Assembly (NCBI GenBank): GCA_023389895.1 | Contig: JAEWDX010000110.1 | Coordinates: 1-41,057, forward strand | DNA length: 41,057 nt | Direction of reading: 5' to 3' | Source of the DNA: Bacillota bacterium | GTDB lineage: Bacteria; Bacillota; Bacilli; Bacillales; Cytobacillaceae | Shown here: piece by piece, positions 8,104 to 16,358 of the stretch | Numbering within the stretch: position 1 is the first letter of the stretch | How the letters are laid out: each line of letters starts with the position of its first letter | Program-made: the position numbers and the translations under genes | Notes under the pieces: model-generated | The model's input: only the letters and a program-made list of their open reading frames with translations | Database searches by the model: none | Told to the model about the DNA's origin: nothing

Positions 8104-9054
8104 TTATTCTTTTGAATCAGACATATAAACGTCAACTAAAACTTCTGGTTCTGGCTTTGTACCATCTTTAATGAATGCATCTACGTATTTTACAGCTTCT
8201 GAACCAATAAACTCGAAGTCTTGAACAGCTGTAACTGACATTTTACCTTGATCAATTAAATCATAAGCTTCTTTCGCACCATCAAATCCGATAACAACAA
8301 TTCCATCATCCTGTCTGCCTGCTGTTTCGATTGCACGAGCAACACCAACAGCCATTGTATCGTTTTGTGCAAAAACAACGTCAATATCATCATGTTTCGC
8401 TAATAAATCTGACATCGCTGCTTCAGCAGGAGCCATTGAGAAATCACCTACTGCAGTATCGATAATTTCAAATTTACTATCAGCGTTTTGAGCTGGGTCA
8501 ATTACACTTAAGAAACCGCCGCCGCGTTCACGTTGAGGAGCTGTACCCATTACACCTTCAATATGAACAACTTTTCCACCTTCAGGCATTTTTTCTTGCA
8601 ACCACTCACCAGCAAGCTGTCCGCCTTTTAAGTTATCTGTTACTAAATAAGATAGAATTCCATCGACTTCAACCGCTCTATCTACAGTTACAACTGGAAT
8701 ATCTTGTGCAATTGCTTCTTTCAAAGCATTTGCTGTTGATGATTCATCAGCCGGGTTAATAATAATTGCCTCTACACCCTTTTGCAGAGCATCTTCGACT
8801 TGAGAAGGCTGTTTTGAAGCATCATTTTGTCCATCATAAACAAGAACTTCATAACCTAACTCTTCACCTTGTTTCACAACTGAATCACGAAGCACATGGA
8901 AGAAAGGATTTCCTAAGTCTGCCATAAGTAAAGCAATTTTGCCATTTTCAGCTTTTGAACCGCCTTTAGTTGATTCGCCGCTGTTATCTTTGCTGTTACA
9001 GCCTCCTAAAATAACAAGGAAAACAGCAAGCAAAATCAATGAAAACTTCTTCAT
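8104..9054 (-). CDS. Sugar ABC transporter solute-binding lipoprotein (RbsB type)
   Basis: The protein has 316 residues, a signal peptide and a lipobox LGGC with the lipidated Cys19, then a periplasmic-binding-protein type I fold (ALLMADLGNPFFHVL, INPADESST, FAQNDTMAVG, VIGFDG). Such proteins deliver ribose, other pentoses or related sugars to RbsA/RbsC-type importers. I start at ATG 9054 (MKKFS), after GGGGGT at 8 bases; an in-frame TTG at 9069 adds five residues. It is third of the three transporter genes. The substrate is not readable; ribose is the default, but D-apiose binders also belong to this family. Confidence 0.87.
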   Translation of the reverse strand: MKKFSLILLAVFLVILGGCNSKDNSGESTKGGSKAENGKIALLMADLGNPFFHVLRDSVVKQGEELGYEVLVYDGQNDASKQPSQVEDALQKGVEAIIINPADESSTANALKEAIAQDIPVVTVDRAVEVDGILSYLVTDNLKGGQLAGEWLQEKMPEGGKVVHIEGVMGTAPQRERGGGFLSVIDPAQNADSKFEIIDTAVGDFSMAPAEAAMSDLLAKHDDIDVVFAQNDTMAVGVARAIETAGRQDDGIVVIGFDGAKEAYDLIDQGKMSVTAVQDFEFIGSEAVKYVDAFIKDGTKPEPEVLVDVYMSDSKE

Positions 9055-9078
9055 TAATAATACCCCCAAAAAATTTAT

Positions 9079-10017
9079 TTATCTAGCACTCTTACGGTCT
9101 AAAATAACCGCAAGAAGAATAACTAGCCCTTTAATAAATTGCTGATAGAAAGCAGAAACACCGATAATATTAAGACCATTATTGAGAACACCAATAATCA
9201 GCACCCCAATGAATGTTCCAAACAATCTTCCTCTTCCGCCAGCTAAACTTGTTCCGCCAATAACGACAGCCGCAATCGCATCTAACTCAAATCCTGAACC
9301 CGCCGTAGGCTGTGATGAGCTTAACCGAGAAGTTAAAATAATTCCGGCCAGTGCTGACATTAGACCACTAATGACATAAACCATCGTTTTGATTCTATTT
9401 GTTGGCATTGATGAAAGTCTGGCAACTTCTTCATTGCCACCTATTGCATAAACGCCGCGGCCAAAAACGGTATTTTGCAATAAAACGAGGAGCAATACAA
9501 ATAAAACAATAAAGACAATCATCGGGAATGGAACTCCTAAAATACTTCCTTGACTAAAGAAGTCGAGAATTGGAGAGTTGCTTGTAACCCCCATTGCTGG
9601 AATCCCGTTTGAAATAATTAACGTAAGGCCTGCAAACATCGTCATCGTTGCCAATGTAACAATAAACGCTTGTAGCTTTACTTTTGAAATTAAAATTCCG
9701 TTAAATAACCCTAACAATGCACCCACAATCAGAACTGCTGGAATTGCGATTAATTCAGAAATTCCATTTGTGATTAATAACCCAAGAATCATCCCTGTTA
9801 AACCGAGAATGGCTCCTACTGATAAGTCGATTCCTCCCGTTAATATAACGAACGTCATCCCTAAAGCAATTAATCCATTAATCGAAACTTGCTTAAAAAT
9901 ATTCAAGATATTATACATTGATAAAAACTTCGGGTTCATGATGGATACGATTAACACTAAAGCAAGCAGAACAATGATTGTCCCAAATTTTTTATAAAAA
10001 CGACCAATTCTATCCAC
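9079..10017 (-). CDS. Sugar ABC transporter permease (RbsC type)
   Basis: The 312-residue membrane protein has eight to ten hydrophobic segments and the family stretches GLIALGMTFVILTGGIDLSVG (near 50-70) and VVIGGTSLAGGRG near residue 250. It forms the channel of a ribose-type importer with the RbsA-like ATPase. The start is GTG at 10017; GGAGG about 9-14 bases upstream lies inside the end of the ATPase gene. Spacing to the ATPase gene is 2 bp, so translation is coupled. Confidence 0.9.
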   Translation of the reverse strand: MDRIGRFYKKFGTIIVLLALVLIVSIMNPKFLSMYNILNIFKQVSINGLIALGMTFVILTGGIDLSVGAILGLTGMILGLLITNGISELIAIPAVLIVGALLGLFNGILISKVKLQAFIVTLATMTMFAGLTLIISNGIPAMGVTSNSPILDFFSQGSILGVPFPMIVFIVLFVLLLVLLQNTVFGRGVYAIGGNEEVARLSSMPTNRIKTMVYVISGLMSALAGIILTSRLSSSQPTAGSGFELDAIAAVVIGGTSLAGGRGRLFGTFIGVLIIGVLNNGLNIIGVSAFYQQFIKGLVILLAVILDRKSAR

Positions 10018-10019
10018 CC

Positions 10020-11504
10020 TTATATTCCTCCCCCTGTGGCATATTCCATGATTTTTTCTTGTGTTGCATCTTTAATATCAAAGATTTTCTTTAGCTTTCT
10101 CTCATGCATAACCGCCACACGATCAGAAATCCCTAATACTTCTGGGAGCTCACTTGAAACGACAATGATGGCAACTCCCTCTTGCTTTAACTGATTTATA
10201 ATTTCGTAAATTTCCTTTTTCGCTCCGACATCTACACCTCTTGTCGGCTCATCAAGAATTAAAATTTTCGGCTTCGTTATCAACCACTTAGCGATAACAA
10301 TTTTTTGCTGATTACCACCACTTAGCTTACCGACCTCTATTGATTGATTCGGAGTTTTGACATTTAACTTCTTAATATAATCAGCCACTGCTGTTGAAAT
10401 TTTTCCTTTTTTGACAAGCTTTTTCTCAGTAAAATGATTCAATGACGGCAAAACAGTATTATCTGAAACTGGGAATTCTAAAATTAGCCCTTCATTTTTT
10501 CGATCTTCTGTAATAAAGCCAATTCCTAATTTCTTCGCTGTAATTGGTGAATTGATTTTGACTTCCTTTTGATCGATAGAAATCGAGCCAGAATCAAATG
10601 GCGTGCTGCCAAAGATAGCATGCATTACTTCAGTACGTCCAGATCCCATCAGCCCAGAAAAGCCTAATACCTCGCCTTTTCGCACATCAAAAGAAATATT
10701 CTCGAATTTCCCCTTTAATGAAAGGCCGTTTACAGATAAAACAACGTCTCCTGACTCAACCTCAGTTCGTGGGAAACGCTCATCCAAGTCATAGCCAACC
10801 ATCATACTAACAATTTCATCAAAGCTTGTTTCGGAAACTGTCTTTTGCCCAATTAACGAACCATCCCGCATCACGGTCACTTCATCGCAAAGCTCGAAAA
10901 TTTCTTCCATTCGGTGAGAAATATAAATGAATGATACACCTTTTTCCTTTAACTCCCTAATAATTTGAAAAAGCAGATCGATTTCCTTGTCTGTTAATGC
11001 AGCAGTCGGCTCGTCCATAATAATTAACTCTGCATCCATTAATAAGGCTTTAGCGATTTCGACAAGCTGCCTTTTCCCAATGGAAATCTCTTTAATTAAT
11101 GTTTTCGGATCAACATCTAAGCCTAATAGTAAAAGTTTTTCCTTAGCTAGCTTGACCATTGACTTTTTATCAACAAGTCCGAATTTATTTTTAAGCTCTT
11201 TTCCTAAAAACATATTATCAACGATGCTCATTTCGTTCAGAACATTCAATTCCTGATGAATAAAAGCTATTTTCTTATTCTCGCTGTCTTTTATTTGCTG
11301 AAACTCTTGAAGCTCGCCATTTATTTCAATCTTTCCCGAGTCCTTCGTGTAAACACCTGTCAAGATTTTCATCAATGTTGATTTTCCAGCTCCATTTTCG
11401 CCCATCAATGCATGGATTTCTTTTTCCTTTACATGGATTCCAGCATTTTTCAACACTTGGACCTCTCCAAAGGTTTTGTTAATATCCATCAGCTTTAACT
11501 CCAC
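10020..11504 (-). CDS. Sugar ABC transporter ATP-binding protein, duplicated (RbsA type)
   Basis: The 494-residue protein contains two ABC domains, as in RbsA. The first has Walker A GENGAGKST (35-43), a degenerate signature ISIGKRQL and Walker B IIMDEPTAAL. The second has LSGGNQQKIVIAKWL and LDEPTRGVDVG but a degenerate Walker A (SGLMGSGRTEV). This asymmetry is normal for the family. It powers uptake of the sugar bound by the lipoprotein encoded two genes downstream. It begins 26 bp after the LacI-type regulator, so the regulator is part of the operon. Confidence 0.92.
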   Translation of the reverse strand: MELKLMDINKTFGEVQVLKNAGIHVKEKEIHALMGENGAGKSTLMKILTGVYTKDSGKIEINGELQEFQQIKDSENKKIAFIHQELNVLNEMSIVDNMFLGKELKNKFGLVDKKSMVKLAKEKLLLLGLDVDPKTLIKEISIGKRQLVEIAKALLMDAELIIMDEPTAALTDKEIDLLFQIIRELKEKGVSFIYISHRMEEIFELCDEVTVMRDGSLIGQKTVSETSFDEIVSMMVGYDLDERFPRTEVESGDVVLSVNGLSLKGKFENISFDVRKGEVLGFSGLMGSGRTEVMHAIFGSTPFDSGSISIDQKEVKINSPITAKKLGIGFITEDRKNEGLILEFPVSDNTVLPSLNHFTEKKLVKKGKISTAVADYIKKLNVKTPNQSIEVGKLSGGNQQKIVIAKWLITKPKILILDEPTRGVDVGAKKEIYEIINQLKQEGVAIIVVSSELPEVLGISDRVAVMHERKLKKIFDIKDATQEKIMEYATGGGI

Positions 11505-11530
11505 AACAACACCTCCATCACTTAGAACAT

Positions 11531-12526
11531 TTACTTCGCAGATTTATTATCAATCATCGCTGTAGTTTCTCTTTTGATTAGCTTTGGTTCGATTAAAATT
11601 TTTCGCTGCTCGATTGTTTCACCCTTAATTAAAGCGATTAATTTCTCAGCCATCGTCTGCGCTACTAATTGGACAGATTGCTCAATTGTCGTCAAAGATG
11701 GATAGAGAAATTCTCCAATATAGCTATTATCAAACCCAATAATTTGGGCCTGCTCAGGGATTTTTATGTGATTTAACTTAAAATGTCTAACGACTGTTGC
11801 AGCAGCAATATCATTGAAAACGAAAATCCCATCATAATTTCCGATATCTTCAAGGATTTTAATATTCCCTTCAAGCATTTTCCTTTGGAAATCTGTTTTG
11901 AATTGAATAATATCAACTTCTAAGCCTTTCTCTTTTGCTGCATCAACAAAACCATTCGAACGCGCAGTAATCGCTTCAGAGAACGAAGGTCCTGAAACAT
12001 GAACCATTTTCCTGCAGCCGCATTCATATAAATGCTCGAAAGCAAGCCTGCCGCCGAGATAATTATCTGTTGTGATTGTGACAACCTTTTCATTAATTTC
12101 AGTTTCAAACGTAACGACAGGAATATCATGAGTTAAATATTCTTCAAAACACTGATTTCGAACCGTCATGATCCCAGCCACTCGATGTCCCTGTAAAACA
12201 TCAAGATAATGCCTTTCTTTCTCAGGATCATCATTCGTATTACATAAGAATATCGAGAATCCTAAATTACTTGTATACTCCTCAATGATTAAGGCCATTT
12301 CATTAAAGTAGGGGTTTGAAATATTTGGTACAATTAACCCAATAATTTTCGAACTTCTTGTAAAAATTGCTCTTGCTAATTCATTGGGTCGGTAATTTGA
12401 TCTCTCGATTGCCTTTTCGATCTTGGCCTTCACTTCATCACTTACATAGCCAGTATTATTTATATATCGAGATACAGTTGCAATGCCTACACCGGCCTCT
12501 TTTGCAATGGTCCTCATATTTGTCAT
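11531..12526 (-). CDS. LacI-family regulator of the sugar ABC operon
   Basis: The 331-residue protein has an N-terminal LacI helix-turn-helix (about 4-25, TIAKEAGVGIATVSRYIN), a hinge with YRPNELAR, and a periplasmic-binding-protein-like effector domain (IIGLIVPNISNPYFN and onwards). It is first in the minus-strand operon with the ABC transporter. A strong promoter and a 12-bp palindrome at the expected operator position lie upstream, suggesting autorepression relieved by the transported sugar. The ATG at 12526 follows AAAGGG at 8 bases. The effector is unknown; the resemblance to ribose repressors (RbsR) is general only. Confidence 0.88.
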   Translation of the reverse strand: MTNMRTIAKEAGVGIATVSRYINNTGYVSDEVKAKIEKAIERSNYRPNELARAIFTRSSKIIGLIVPNISNPYFNEMALIIEEYTSNLGFSIFLCNTNDDPEKERHYLDVLQGHRVAGIMTVRNQCFEEYLTHDIPVVTFETEINEKVVTITTDNYLGGRLAFEHLYECGCRKMVHVSGPSFSEAITARSNGFVDAAKEKGLEVDIIQFKTDFQRKMLEGNIKILEDIGNYDGIFVFNDIAAATVVRHFKLNHIKIPEQAQIIGFDNSYIGEFLYPSLTTIEQSVQLVAQTMAEKLIALIKGETIEQRKILIEPKLIKRETTAMIDNKSAK

Positions 12527-12624
12527 TCATCTTACCCTTTCCAATACCTTACGAAAAGGCTTACTAAATATCATTTCCTAAAATATACCTAAAATTCTAA
12601 TTTAACGCCTCATATTCCTCGCTT

Positions 12625-12638
12625 TGTAAACGTTTTTA
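12625..12638. promoter_or_regulatory. cre-like site in the leader of the LacI-ABC operon
   Basis: TGTAAACGTTTTTA matches the cre pattern TGWAANCGNTTNCA at 13 of 14 positions. It lies about 30-45 bases downstream of the predicted transcription start, a place where CcpA commonly acts as a roadblock. Confidence 0.55.
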
Positions 12639-12655
12639 TTGTTTATCAGAAATAT

Positions 12656-12667
12656 GAAACATGTTCC
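12656..12667. promoter_or_regulatory. Candidate LacI operator overlapping the transcription start
   Basis: GAAACATGTTCC is a 12-bp near-perfect palindrome immediately downstream of the -10 box, around positions +2 to +13 of the minus-strand transcript. It is a plausible binding site for the LacI-type protein encoded just below. Confidence 0.5.
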
Positions 12668-12675
12668 ACGAATCG

Positions 12676-12704
12676 ATTTTACGGGATTCTATTTTACGTG
12701 TCAA
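12676..12704 (-). promoter_or_regulatory. Sigma-A promoter of the LacI-ABC operon
   Basis: On the minus strand TTGACA (12704-12699) and TAAAAT (12681-12676) are separated by 17 bases. Transcription should begin near 12669 and run into the LacI gene and the three transporter genes. Confidence 0.8.
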
Positions 12705-12751
12705 TCATTTTTGTCACATCATTATCAAAATTTTTAATAAACATAACTAAA

Positions 12752-12796
12752 CAAAAAAAAGAAAACTAGAGGGATTCCCTGCATCCTCTAGTTTTC
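12752..12796 (-). terminator. Terminator overlapping the end of the second LacI gene
   Basis: GAAAACTAGAGG (12761-12772) and CCTCTAGTTTTC (12785-12796) form a perfect 12-bp stem, and the minus-strand transcript continues into eight U residues. The upper arm includes the last codons of the regulator gene. Confidence 0.9.
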
Positions 12797-13837
12797 TGCA
12801 CTAAATGTCCTTACTGATTTTCTCTCAACAATTTTTGTATCAACAATTGTTTTAATGCCATTTCTACCTTTATTCTCGATAAGACGAATCACTTGATTGA
12901 CTGCCTGTGATGCAATCTTCTCTTTATCAACATGGATCGTTGTAAGTTCAGGTGAGATAATAACACTTTCTTGAATATTATCAAATCCAATAACAGAAAT
13001 ATCCTTTGGAACATTCATACCGATTTCATTCAGCGATTTAATAACGCTTATTGCTAAATAATCGTTTTCACAAATCAATGCCGTTGGCAAAGCTTCTTTC
13101 TTATCAAGCTTTTCTTTAATTTGATTCTGAAATCCTTCTTGAGCAGATAAAATATTTGGAGACATCAAGAAAACATCGTCATCAGTTGAACGAAATCCAA
13201 ACTCCTCTTGCGCCTTCCTGAATCCACTTCTCCGGCTATTAAAGTTATACATGCGGAATTCAGATTGAACATAGCCGATATGGCTATGACCTTGTTCAAC
13301 TAAATATTTACTTGCCTGATAAGCCCCCATCACATTATTCATGACAACAAAATCAACATTTAATTCATCTACATAAGTGTCTAAAACGACGATATTCGAA
13401 TGAATATTCGTAATCTCTTCAATTTGCTGTTTATTTAAATTCGTGCCTAATAGTATGATGCCGCACTTTTCAGTTTCATCGCTTAACAACTTTATATCTC
13501 TTTCATATTGGTTAATATCAAGGGTCGAGAAGAGCAGTGAATACCCTCTTAACCGACATTGTTCCTCAATATAACGAATCAACTCCATAAAAAAGGGCTG
13601 TTTATCATACTGTTCCCCCATAATCCTTGAGTCAGTTATGACAAGAAAGCGAAGAGAATTATTAACTCCATATACTTGCTCCGCTTTTACCATTGAGCGC
13701 GGCAAATATCCCGTTTCTTTTACGATTTTCAAAATTTTATCTCTTGTTTCATTACTTATGCCAGGTTTCCCACTAAGGGCAAGAGAAACAGCAGATTTGG
13801 AAACATTCGCAAGTTTAGCGATATCCTCCATTTTCAT
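12788..13837 (-). CDS. LacI-family regulator of the isomerase-transketolase operon
   Basis: The protein has 349 residues from ATG 13837. It has a LacI helix-turn-helix at the extreme N terminus (MEDIAKLANVSKSAVSLALSG) and a type I binding-protein effector domain (FLVITDSRIM, VIGFDNIQES). A longer reading from a TTG at 13885 would put 16 unconserved residues ahead of the HTH and has no ribosome binding site, so I reject it; GGTGA before 13837 is modest. It is transcribed away from the isomerase-transketolase-kinase operon, and an inverted repeat lies between them. It probably represses that operon. Its sequence and presumed operator differ from those of the other LacI protein nearby. Confidence 0.85.
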   Translation of the reverse strand: MKMEDIAKLANVSKSAVSLALSGKPGISNETRDKILKIVKETGYLPRSMVKAEQVYGVNNSLRFLVITDSRIMGEQYDKQPFFMELIRYIEEQCRLRGYSLLFSTLDINQYERDIKLLSDETEKCGIILLGTNLNKQQIEEITNIHSNIVVLDTYVDELNVDFVVMNNVMGAYQASKYLVEQGHSHIGYVQSEFRMYNFNSRRSGFRKAQEEFGFRSTDDDVFLMSPNILSAQEGFQNQIKEKLDKKEALPTALICENDYLAISVIKSLNEIGMNVPKDISVIGFDNIQESVIISPELTTIHVDKEKIASQAVNQVIRLIENKGRNGIKTIVDTKIVERKSVRTFSAEN

Positions 13838-13942
13838 GTAAATCACCATCCAGTTGGTATTACCATTAAAGTAAAGCTTAAACAAGTTTAGTTTACTATG
13901 TTTACACTAAGAACACAAGGGAATCCCTCTACAGCATTCATG

Positions 13943-13959
13943 TTTAACCAATGGTCAAA
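13943..13959. promoter_or_regulatory. Candidate LacI operator between divergent genes
   Basis: TTTAACCAATGGTCAAA is a 17-bp inverted repeat with one mismatched pair and a single central base, typical of LacI-family operators. It lies 50 bp upstream of the -35 box of the isomerase operon and upstream of the facing LacI gene, for which TTGTGT and TAAACT 17 bases apart may be the promoter. Confidence 0.45.
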
Positions 13960-14008
13960 GCCTTTCTTTGAACTAATTTTGTTTATATGATTTAACTAAA
14001 TTATTTTA

Positions 14009-14037
14009 TTGACCTAAATTTACCTCGATGATACGAT
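14009..14037 (+). promoter_or_regulatory. Sigma-A promoter of the isomerase-transketolase-kinase operon
   Basis: TTGACC (14009-14014) and TACGAT (14032-14037) are 17 bases apart. The first gene starts 33 bp further on, after AAGGAGGAG. Confidence 0.7.
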
Positions 14038-14070
14038 GAGGATGAAAAAACAGTTAAGGAGGAGTTCTAC

Positions 14071-15507
14071 ATGTCTAAATTAAAATTAGGCTATGCCCCA
14101 ACAAGACGCTTCACCTTTAGTGCAGAAGATGCCTATCGCTACAAAGTACAAATTCGTGAAAAAATGGAATCTTTCGGTTTAGATATTGAAATTATTGATT
14201 TAGAAGGGATCAATTCAGAGGGATTATTATACAACGACCTTATTGGAGCAGAAGAAATCATTGAACGCTTTCAGATGGAGAAAGTTGACGCTGTATTTTT
14301 CCCCCATTGCAACTTCGGAACAGAGGATACGGTTGCGCGCGTTGCAAAGGCAATTGGTAAGCCCGTCCTTTTATGGGGACCAAGAGATGAAGCCCCTTTA
14401 GAGGATGGCATGAGATTAAGAGATACACAATGCGGATTGTTCGCAACAGGAAAGGTTTTAAGAAGATTTAATGTTCCATTTACTTATATAACAAATTGCA
14501 GAGTCGATGATCCCGTTTTTGAACGTGGATTTACGAACTTTATCGCCGCAGCCAATGTCGTAAAAGCTTTCAATTCACTGCGAATTTTGCAAATTGGTCC
14601 TCGCCCAACCTCCTTCTGGACGATGATGTGCAATGAAGGCGAATTATTAGAACAGTTCGGGATTGAGATTCATCCCATTACTATCGAAGACATAAAGCGT
14701 GCCTCCAAGAAAATAGCAGCTACTGAAACTCCTGAACTAAACGAAGCCATCAGCTATATTAAAACGAATTTAGAAGCCGTTGATGTAAGCGAGGAGGACA
14801 TCCGCCGAATCGCCTCTTTAAAAGTGGCTATGAAAAAGATTGCCACTGACAACAAATGCACAGCCATTGCCATCCAATGCTGGTCCTCCCTTCAGGATTC
14901 AATGGGAATCATGCCCTGCTTAGCGAATGCGATTTTAACGGATGAGCAAATTCCCGTAACTTGTGAGACGGATATACATGGGGCGATTACCTCTGTAATG
15001 GTGCAGGCGGCAACACTCAATACAAGTCCTACATTCTTTGCCGATTTGACAATCAGACATCCTGAAAACGATAATGGTGAGCTATTATTCCATTGTGGAA
15101 ACTTCCCTGTATCCTTATCCGTTGAAGATAAGCCTAAATTAAGAAGACATTTCTTATTTGACGACCATGCTCCAGGGACACATGAAGGAAAAATTCGTGG
15201 TGGCTCGATGACACTTGCACGTTTTGATGGGGATCACGGACAATATTCTATTTTCTTAGGAAAAGCAAAAGGCATTGAAGGCCCATACACAAGAGGTTCC
15301 TACGTTTGGGTAGAAGTGAATGACTGGCCACTTTGGGAAGAGAAGCTTGTAAAGGGTCCATATGTACACCATTCTGTTGGCATTCATGCCAATGTAATCC
15401 CAGCTTTATATGAAGCTTGTCAGTATCTACCAGGATTAACCCCTGATCCAGTAGACCCAACAGAAGATGAAATCCGAGCATGGTTGAGAGGCAGTGATTT
15501 AAGATGA
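14071..15507 (+). CDS. L-fucose/L-arabinose isomerase-fold protein, probable sugar isomerase
   Basis: The 478-residue protein belongs to the fucose/arabinose isomerase superfamily, whose members interconvert aldoses and ketoses with a divalent metal. Candidate metal ligands are Glu299 in CETDIHGA, Asp325 in FFADL and a histidine in YVHHSVGIH (433-439); their order and spacing resemble Glu337/Asp361/His528 of E. coli FucI, with a shorter C terminus. It is clearly not a canonical AraA or FucI. It starts a four-gene operon, and its stop overlaps the transketolase N-subunit start as ATGA. With the downstream kinase and split transketolase, an aldose-to-ketose step such as D-apiose to D-apulose is the best guess. 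Family confidence is high; substrate confidence is low. Confidence 0.82.
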   Translation: MSKLKLGYAPTRRFTFSAEDAYRYKVQIREKMESFGLDIEIIDLEGINSEGLLYNDLIGAEEIIERFQMEKVDAVFFPHCNFGTEDTVARVAKAIGKPVLLWGPRDEAPLEDGMRLRDTQCGLFATGKVLRRFNVPFTYITNCRVDDPVFERGFTNFIAAANVVKAFNSLRILQIGPRPTSFWTMMCNEGELLEQFGIEIHPITIEDIKRASKKIAATETPELNEAISYIKTNLEAVDVSEEDIRRIASLKVAMKKIATDNKCTAIAIQCWSSLQDSMGIMPCLANAILTDEQIPVTCETDIHGAITSVMVQAATLNTSPTFFADLTIRHPENDNGELLFHCGNFPVSLSVEDKPKLRRHFLFDDHAPGTHEGKIRGGSMTLARFDGDHGQYSIFLGKAKGIEGPYTRGSYVWVEVNDWPLWEEKLVKGPYVHHSVGIHANVIPALYEACQYLPGLTPDPVDPTEDEIRAWLRGSDLR

Positions 15508-16358
15508 ATACTTCCATAATGCTTAAGAAAAAAGCCGCTGAAGTCCGCATCCAATTACTGAAAATGATTCATAAAGCAAACGCTGGACATACAGGCGGTT
15601 CTCTCAGTAATACCGATATTTTGACTGTTTTATATTATCATACGATGCGACACAATCCGCTCAATCCAAAATGGTTAAAACGCGACCGGTTTATTGCGAG
15701 TAAAGGACATTCCGTCGAATCTTTATGGTGTATCTTAGCTGATCTCGGTTATTTTCCCGCGAGTGAATTGGATACATTTTCCCAATTCGGTACGAGAATA
15801 ATTGGACATCCGAATAATAAAGTGGCAGGAATCGAAATGAATACAGGCTCTTTAGGGCATGGCCTGTCAATCTCTGTAGGAATGGCCCTTGCAGCAAAAA
15901 GATATCTCAATGATTACCGAGTTTTTTGTCTGATGGGAGACGGTGAACAAGCGGAGGGCTCTGTATGGGAAGCTGCCATGGCAGGAGCATATTATAAGCT
16001 TGATAATTTAATTGGCATTATCGATCGAAATAGATTGCAAATTAGCGGGAGCACAGAAGATGTGATGGGACTTGAGCCTCTTGATGAAAAGTGGAAAGCC
16101 TTTGGCTGGAATGTCCTATCCATCGATGGAAATGATATCGATTCACTCATTACAACCTTTGATTCCATTCCATTAATAAAGAATAAACCGACTCTTATTA
16201 TTGCCAATACAGTGAAAGGCAAGGGGGTTTCTTATGCCGAAAATAAAATTCAATGGCATCATAAAGTGCCAAGTGATGAAGAACTTGCCCTTGCCATCCA
16301 AGAGCTTGAAGCACAAATCGAAGACTTGGATCTAAGGGAGGGAAAAGCAAATGAATAA
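15504..16358 (+). CDS. Split transketolase, N-terminal (thiamine diphosphate-binding) subunit
   Basis: The 284-residue protein is the N-terminal half of a transketolase made as two chains. It carries AGHTGG (27-32), SKGHS (66-70), TGSLGHGL (114-121) and the thiamine-diphosphate/Mg motif GDGEQAEG with a downstream Asn in DRN (145-176). It should transfer a two-carbon ketol unit only when paired with the product of the next gene. The housekeeping Bacillus transketolase is a single chain of about 667 residues, so this is a dedicated catabolic enzyme. Published split enzymes of this kind act on apulose 4-phosphate or on 6-deoxy-6-sulfofructose. It overlaps the isomerase gene by 4 bp and the C-subunit gene by 8 bp. 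Confidence 0.9.
   Translation: MNTSIMLKKKAAEVRIQLLKMIHKANAGHTGGSLSNTDILTVLYYHTMRHNPLNPKWLKRDRFIASKGHSVESLWCILADLGYFPASELDTFSQFGTRIIGHPNNKVAGIEMNTGSLGHGLSISVGMALAAKRYLNDYRVFCLMGDGEQAEGSVWEAAMAGAYYKLDNLIGIIDRNRLQISGSTEDVMGLEPLDEKWKAFGWNVLSIDGNDIDSLITTFDSIPLIKNKPTLIIANTVKGKGVSYAENKIQWHHKVPSDEELALAIQELEAQIEDLDLREGKANE

Noticed and set aside
14071..15507. Calling the first operon gene L-arabinose or L-fucose isomerase outright
   Set aside because: Only the fold and candidate metal ligands agree; the length, C terminus and neighbours differ from AraA and FucI.
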